Source: Ruminococcaceae bacterium UBA1227
GTDB taxonomy: Bacteria; Bacillota; Clostridia; Oscillospirales; Acutalibacteraceae
Reading direction: 5' to 3'
Assembly: GCA_002309175.1 (NCBI GenBank)
Contig: DBWX01000010.1
Coordinates: 140,381-157,897, forward strand
DNA length: 17,517 bases
In this document: one piece after another, positions 13,775 to 17,517 of the stretch
Position numbering within the stretch: the stretch's first letter is position 1
How the letters are laid out: every line of letters begins with the position of its first letter
Position numbers and translations under genes: made by a program
Notes under the pieces: model-generated
What the model was told of the DNA's origin: nothing
Databases searched by the model: none
Seen by the model: only the letters and a program-made list of their open reading frames with translations

Positions 13775-16582
13775 TTGAAGGAAAAAAGAAGGTTTGAAAA
13801 TCCAATATACAAGCGAGTGGTCTTGTTCTTCGTCGCAGCCGTAATCGTCATAAGCGCAATCACGCTCTATAACGACTACTTAAGCGTCAGGAACGAGGGA
13901 ATTCAGTTTGATGAGGACAACCTTCGTATCCACAGCGACTATGACTATCGTCAGCGCGTCCTTGTCATCAGTTCCTCCGGCCCGACCCAGTTCCAGGGCG
14001 TCGAGGAGGCCAACGGCATCTACTCCGTACTGAGCAAGTCAAATATCGGCTACAGTATCGAGTACATGAACGACAATGAAATGGGCGATTCAGAAACTCA
14101 CAGAAACAATTTCTATGCCCTCATAAAAGAACATGTGAATTACCACAAGAACTACGAGCAGCCCTTCTCTGCCATCATGGCAGGAGGAGACGCTGCTCTG
14201 CGTTTTTGTATGGATCACAAACAGGAGCTCTTCTCCAATGTCCCCATAGTCTTCTACGGCGTAAACGATATCGACTATGCCAAGGAATGCGTGAGCGACC
14301 CGAATGTCTGCGGAAATATAGAGAAGATATACCTGCGTGAGACCATCGATCTTGCCCGTGCCCTCCGGCCCAATGCCGATGAGATTATCATGATTCACGA
14401 TCTCACGGATGAGGACCGCGCCGACTGGAGGATGCTGCAGAATCTTGCTCCGGAATATCCGAAGTATAAAATCTCGGACATAAACACCGGTCAGATGACA
14501 ACTGAGGCCTTCTGCGAGACTATTGAAAACCTGAATGAAAATGCAATTGTACTCTGCTCTCATGCGCAAAAAGACAGCGCCCACCACACGTTCAGCACGG
14601 TCAAGCGCTTCAGTATGATTGCGGAGCACTGCAATGTTCCCGTATTTACCTGTTATATGGAGGCCATAGGCAACGGAGCCACGGCCGGCGACGTCGTCTA
14701 TGCGCGCGACTGCTCAATGGAGGCCGCCGAAACCGTGGTACAGGTACTGACAGGCGCAAAACCCGTCAGCACAATCTCCCTGCAGTCCAATCCCACGCAC
14801 CGCACTGCGGCCGACAGGGAAATGATGAAGAAATTCCAGCTGAACTTCGGAGCCCTGCCGGAAGACACCACAATGGTCAACGATTCCTCACGTTATATGA
14901 AGGAGTACCAGGCCGTATTCATCTCATTCGGAATTATAGTACTCGGCCTTCTGGTCGTTCTCGGAGTACTCTTCTACGAATACAAAATTCTCGGAGTACA
15001 CATCTCCCGTGAGAAGAAAGCGGAAGATGCGAGCAACGCTAAGAGTACCTTCCTCTTCAACCTCTCGCACGATATCCGTACACCCATGAATGCCATCATC
15101 GGCTTTACCGACCTCGCCCTCAAGAACACCTCTGACAAGAAAAAGGTCGAGGAATATGTCGGTAAGGTCAAGGTCTCGGGCGAGTATATGCTCAACCTCT
15201 TAAACGACGTGCTCGAGATGGCGCGCATCGAGAGCGGAAAGCTCGAAATAGACGAGGCCCCGATGGACCTCTTCAACGAGCTCGACCATATTAAATCACT
15301 CGTCGACGAGTCAGCCGGAAAGAAGAACCTGACTCTCGACTTCAGAAATAAGAACATAGTCAACAACGTAATCTTCGGTGACGAGCTTCATCTGCGCCAG
15401 ATTGCGATGAACCTCCTCTCCAACTCGCTGAAGTATACAAAGGACGGAGGAACCATAACCTATATCCAGGAGGAACTCCCCTATGACAGGGAGGGCTTCG
15501 GCCTCTACCGTATAACCGTCGCGGACACCGGTATCGGCATGAGCAAGGAGTTCATAGGCCATATCTTCGATACCTTCGAACGCGAGCGCAATGCGACGAC
15601 AGACGGCGTCCAGGGCACCGGCCTCGGTATGAGTATTGTCAAACGTCTCGTAGACGCCATGGGCGGCGAGATTACGATAGACAGTGAACTCGGCAAAGGT
15701 ACGACGGTAACCGTCACGACGCCGCTTCGCATTGCAAACCAGAGCACCGTAAAATACACGGAAGAGGACGAGGAAATCTTCGACCTTTCCGGCACGCATG
15801 CCCTTCTCGCGGAGGACAATGATTTAAACCGTGAGATAGCAGTTGAACTTCTTAAGGAGAACGGCATAATCGTAGATGCCGTAGAGGACGGCTCAGTCGC
15901 CGTCGACAGGGTCATTGAAAATGAACCCGGCACGTACGACTTCATCCTCATGGACATTCAGATGCCCTATATGGACGGCTACAAAGCCACTGAGACAATC
16001 AGAAAACTCGAGGACAAGCAGCGTGCAAGCATACCGATTATTGCCCTGACTGCTAATGCCTTCCTCGAAGATAAGACCAAAGCGGCTATAGCCGGCATGA
16101 ATGCCCATGTCGCAAAGCCCATAGATATCAACGTTCTCTGCTCGGTAATAGGCAACGTCCTGCGCTACAAGGACTACAGAATCGACAATATCGCCCTCGC
16201 CGAATTCAAGGAAAAGTATCACAACCTCGGTTGTCCGTGCGGTTACTTCGTATACCGCGCAGAGGATGATGAAAACATCCTCTATGTGGACGATGCCACA
16301 ATGACAATCTTCGGATGTGACACAAAGAGCGAGTTTATGGAACTCGTCGGAGGCTCCTTCAAAGGCATCGTCCACCCGGACGACCTCGACGCCATCGAGA
16401 ACGAAATCGTAAGGCAGCAGAAAGCCTCGGACAAAGCCCTCGACTATATTGCCTACCGCATAATCAGAAGGGACGGCAAGGTCAGGGACGCAGTCGACAT
16501 AGGCTACAAGGTCTTCAACGGAGAAGAATGGCTCTTCTACGTATACATCGCAGATGTCACCGACCTTAAAGAAAAAGAATAA
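13775..16582 (+). CDS. Hybrid sensor histidine kinase/response regulator with substrate-binding-type sensor and C-terminal PAS domain
   Basis: 935 aa, TTG start one base after the lysS stop, with AGGAT 9 nt upstream. A TM segment (13-31) is followed by an extracytoplasmic domain (about 60-350) resembling the ABC-transporter substrate-binding fold (RVLVISSSGP, SAIMAGGDAALRF, NVPIVFYGVND), then a second TM (379-400). Next are HisKA with H432 in FNLSHDIRTPMNAIIGF, and HATPase_c with N550 (N box), DTGIGM (584-589) and GTGLGM (614-619). The receiver domain has E680/D681, phospho-acceptor D727 in LMDIQMP, T759 and K781. A PAS/PAC-like domain (about 815-932; GYFVYRAEDDENILYVDD, VHPDD, YIADVTDLK) ends the protein. 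All phosphotransfer residues are intact. The ligand is unknown; a small molecule bound outside the membrane is likely. No output regulator gene is seen nearby, so signalling may end in another locus or in the PAS domain. Confidence 0.92.
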   Translation: MKEKRRFENPIYKRVVLFFVAAVIVISAITLYNDYLSVRNEGIQFDEDNLRIHSDYDYRQRVLVISSSGPTQFQGVEEANGIYSVLSKSNIGYSIEYMNDNEMGDSETHRNNFYALIKEHVNYHKNYEQPFSAIMAGGDAALRFCMDHKQELFSNVPIVFYGVNDIDYAKECVSDPNVCGNIEKIYLRETIDLARALRPNADEIIMIHDLTDEDRADWRMLQNLAPEYPKYKISDINTGQMTTEAFCETIENLNENAIVLCSHAQKDSAHHTFSTVKRFSMIAEHCNVPVFTCYMEAIGNGATAGDVVYARDCSMEAAETVVQVLTGAKPVSTISLQSNPTHRTAADREMMKKFQLNFGALPEDTTMVNDSSRYMKEYQAVFISFGIIVLGLLVVLGVLFYEYKILGVHISREKKAEDASNAKSTFLFNLSHDIRTPMNAIIGFTDLALKNTSDKKKVEEYVGKVKVSGEYMLNLLNDVLEMARIESGKLEIDEAPMDLFNELDHIKSLVDESAGKKNLTLDFRNKNIVNNVIFGDELHLRQIAMNLLSNSLKYTKDGGTITYIQEELPYDREGFGLYRITVADTGIGMSKEFIGHIFDTFERERNATTDGVQGTGLGMSIVKRLVDAMGGEITIDSELGKGTTVTVTTPLRIANQSTVKYTEEDEEIFDLSGTHALLAEDNDLNREIAVELLKENGIIVDAVEDGSVAVDRVIENEPGTYDFILMDIQMPYMDGYKATETIRKLEDKQRASIPIIALTANAFLEDKTKAAIAGMNAHVAKPIDINVLCSVIGNVLRYKDYRIDNIALAEFKEKYHNLGCPCGYFVYRAEDDENILYVDDATMTIFGCDTKSEFMELVGGSFKGIVHPDDLDAIENEIVRQQKASDKALDYIAYRIIRRDGKVRDAVDIGYKVFNGEEWLFYVYIADVTDLKEKE

Positions 16583-16625
16583 AGCAAAATAAAAGAGCGA
16601 GTCTGTGAAAAAAAGTCTGTAAAAA

Positions 16626-16631
16626 TATAAT
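16626..16631 (+). promoter_or_regulatory. Possible -10 element of the IS promoter
   Basis: A perfect TATAAT lies just inside the probable left end of the element. No good -35 lies 16-18 bp upstream (the sequence there is TCTGTGA), so this may be weak or chance in AT-rich DNA. Confidence 0.35.
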
Positions 16632-16645
16632 AGTTATGTATTATT

Positions 16646-16687
16646 AAGGTCTCCTAAGGTAAAATATAAATACTTTAAGGAGGCCTT
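16646..16687 (+). promoter_or_regulatory. Hairpin that hides the transposase RBS
   Basis: Bases 16646-16655 pair with 16678-16687 (10 bp, one G-U). After a one-base bulge (16677), 16656-16661 pair with 16671-16676 (6 bp, one G-U), with a 9-nt AT-only loop. The 3' arm contains the ribosome site AAGGAGG (16677-16683), 8 nt before the ATG at 16692. The RNA would bury the ribosome site. Confidence 0.65.
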
Positions 16688-16691
16688 TATT

Positions 16692-17517
16692 ATGGCAAGA
16701 GAAAAGAAAAACGTACACAAAGTTCAGATGACAGACGGAAAACGTCAGATCATCCAACAGCTCCTGCAGGAGTATGACATCGAAACTGCTGAGGATATCC
16801 AAGATGCACTCAAGGATCTTCTCGGTGGCACCATCAAGGAAATGATGGAAGCTGAGATGGATGACCATCTTGGTTATCACAAATCAGAGCGAAGCGAAAG
16901 TGATGACTACAGAAACGGTTATAAGACTAAGCGTGTTAATTCCAGATTCGGAAGTCTTGATATCCAGGTTCCACAGGATAGAAATTCTACATTTGAACCG
17001 CAGGTAGTAAAGAAAAGGCAGAAGGATATCTCAGAAATTGATCAGAAGATTATCTCCATGTATGCCAAAGGAATGACCACAAGACAGATATCCGATACAC
17101 TTTATGATATTTATGGATTTGAGGCCTCAGAAGGCTTTATTTCTGATGTTACTGATAAGGTGCTACCTCAGATTGAAGAATGGCAGCATAGACCTTTAGA
17201 AGAAGTCTATCCGGTTATCTTCATAGATGCGATTCATTATTCTGTTCGCGATAATGGAGTAATCCGAAAACTGGCTGCTTATGTTATTCTTGGCATCAAT
17301 TGTACGGGACATAAGGAAGTACTTACTATTCAGATTGGCGAAAATGAAAGTGCTAAATACTGGCTCTCTGTACTGAATGAGTTAAAAAATCGAGGAGTTA
17401 AAGACATCATGATTGTCTGTGCTGATGGGCTTTCAGGAATCAAAGAGGCTATAGCTACCGCCTTTCCTAATACTGAATATCAGAGATGCCTGGTTCATCA
17501 AGTTCGTAACACTCTCA
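16692..17517 (+). CDS. IS256-family (Mutator-like) transposase, 3'-truncated by window edge
   Basis: 275 codons are visible and the frame is still open at the edge; full members are about 400 aa. The DDE transposase cuts and rejoins the element ends. Residues 10-75 contain the N-terminal helical DNA-binding part, with LLGGTIKEMMEAEMDDHLGY, a hallmark of the family. The catalytic core begins with D179 in VIFIDAIHY and D245 in IVCADGLSG. The family's C-x2-H motif appears at C266/H269 (RCLVHQ). The third acidic residue (E) lies beyond the window. The RBS AAGGAGG lies 8 nt upstream but is in a hairpin. Codon choice is more AT-rich than in the neighbouring genes, in keeping with horizontal acquisition. 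No frameshift or stop is seen, so the copy could be active. Confidence 0.95.
   Translation, partial: MAREKKNVHKVQMTDGKRQIIQQLLQEYDIETAEDIQDALKDLLGGTIKEMMEAEMDDHLGYHKSERSESDDYRNGYKTKRVNSRFGSLDIQVPQDRNSTFEPQVVKKRQKDISEIDQKIISMYAKGMTTRQISDTLYDIYGFEASEGFISDVTDKVLPQIEEWQHRPLEEVYPVIFIDAIHYSVRDNGVIRKLAAYVILGINCTGHKEVLTIQIGENESAKYWLSVLNELKNRGVKDIMIVCADGLSGIKEAIATAFPNTEYQRCLVHQVRNTL

Larger units (their letters stand above)
16599..17517 (+). mobile_element. IS256/Mutator-family insertion sequence, left part, cut by window edge
   Basis: The transposase gene below marks an IS256-family element. The left terminal repeat probably begins near 16599 with GAGTCTGTGAAAAAAAGTCT, and contains a short direct repeat, AGTCTGTGAAAA at 16600 and AGTCTGTAAAAA at 16614. 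The exact boundary, the target duplication (usually 8-9 bp) and the right end cannot be verified here. The element lies about 17 bp after the stop codon of the sensor kinase, in the same orientation as the operon. Its coding sequence is visibly more AT-rich than the host genes. Confidence 0.82.

Noticed and set aside
15893..16375. 160-codon open frame on the minus strand opposite the hybrid kinase
   Set aside because: Covers the receiver and PAS coding region in antisense, with no recognisable domain or start signal.
16600..16625. AGTCTGTGAAAA / AGTCTGTAAAAA as the start of a CRISPR-like or satellite array
   Set aside because: Only two short copies, inside the probable IS terminal repeat, with no spacers.

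Overview
The window looks like chromosomal DNA of an anaerobic member of the Clostridia, plausibly Lachnospiraceae-like. This rests on the class III (oxygen-sensitive) ribonucleotide reductase operon, the holB-ricT and greA-lysS gene orders, the type of hybrid histidine kinase with a substrate-binding-protein sensor, and strong AGGAGG-type ribosome binding sites. Host genes are moderately GC-rich. The IS element at the right edge is visibly more AT-rich. No tRNA, rRNA or CRISPR array was seen, and no gene-free stretch exceeds 300 bases.

Layout. (1) 1-2580, plus strand: the 3' part of a phytoene-dehydrogenase-like FAD oxidoreductase directly abuts a flavin/NAD reductase with a C-terminal plant-type [2Fe-2S] domain. 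They probably form a redox pair, closed by a strong terminator at 2586-2610. (2) 2615-3160, minus strand: a family 4 (Fe-S) uracil-DNA glycosylase. Its promoter interlocks with that of the divergent htpG. (3) 3274-5710, plus strand: htpG (Hsp90), then a PduL-type phosphotransacylase, ending at a long bidirectional terminator. (4) 8848 down to 5768, minus strand: an anaerobic ribonucleotide reductase operon. It holds a 775-aa NrdD lacking the usual glycyl-radical C-terminus, a separate 56-aa ORF that matches that missing C-terminus, and the radical-SAM activase nrdG. It is driven by a perfect consensus sigma-70/sigma-A-type promoter followed by a perfect NrdR-box-like palindrome. (5) 9066-16582, plus strand: a tightly packed probable operon of an 8-TM protein of unknown function, holB (clamp loader delta'), ricT/yaaT (PSP1 protein), greA, lysS and a large hybrid sensor kinase. 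(6) 16599-17517: the left end and most of the transposase gene of an IS256/Mutator-family insertion sequence, cut by the window edge.

The most interesting feature is the split class III ribonucleotide reductase. The catalytic subunit and its glycyl-radical domain are on separate, individually translated ORFs next to the activase. Next come the RBS-sequestering hairpin before the transposase, the C-terminal PAS domain after the receiver domain of the hybrid kinase, and the redox gene pair at the left edge.
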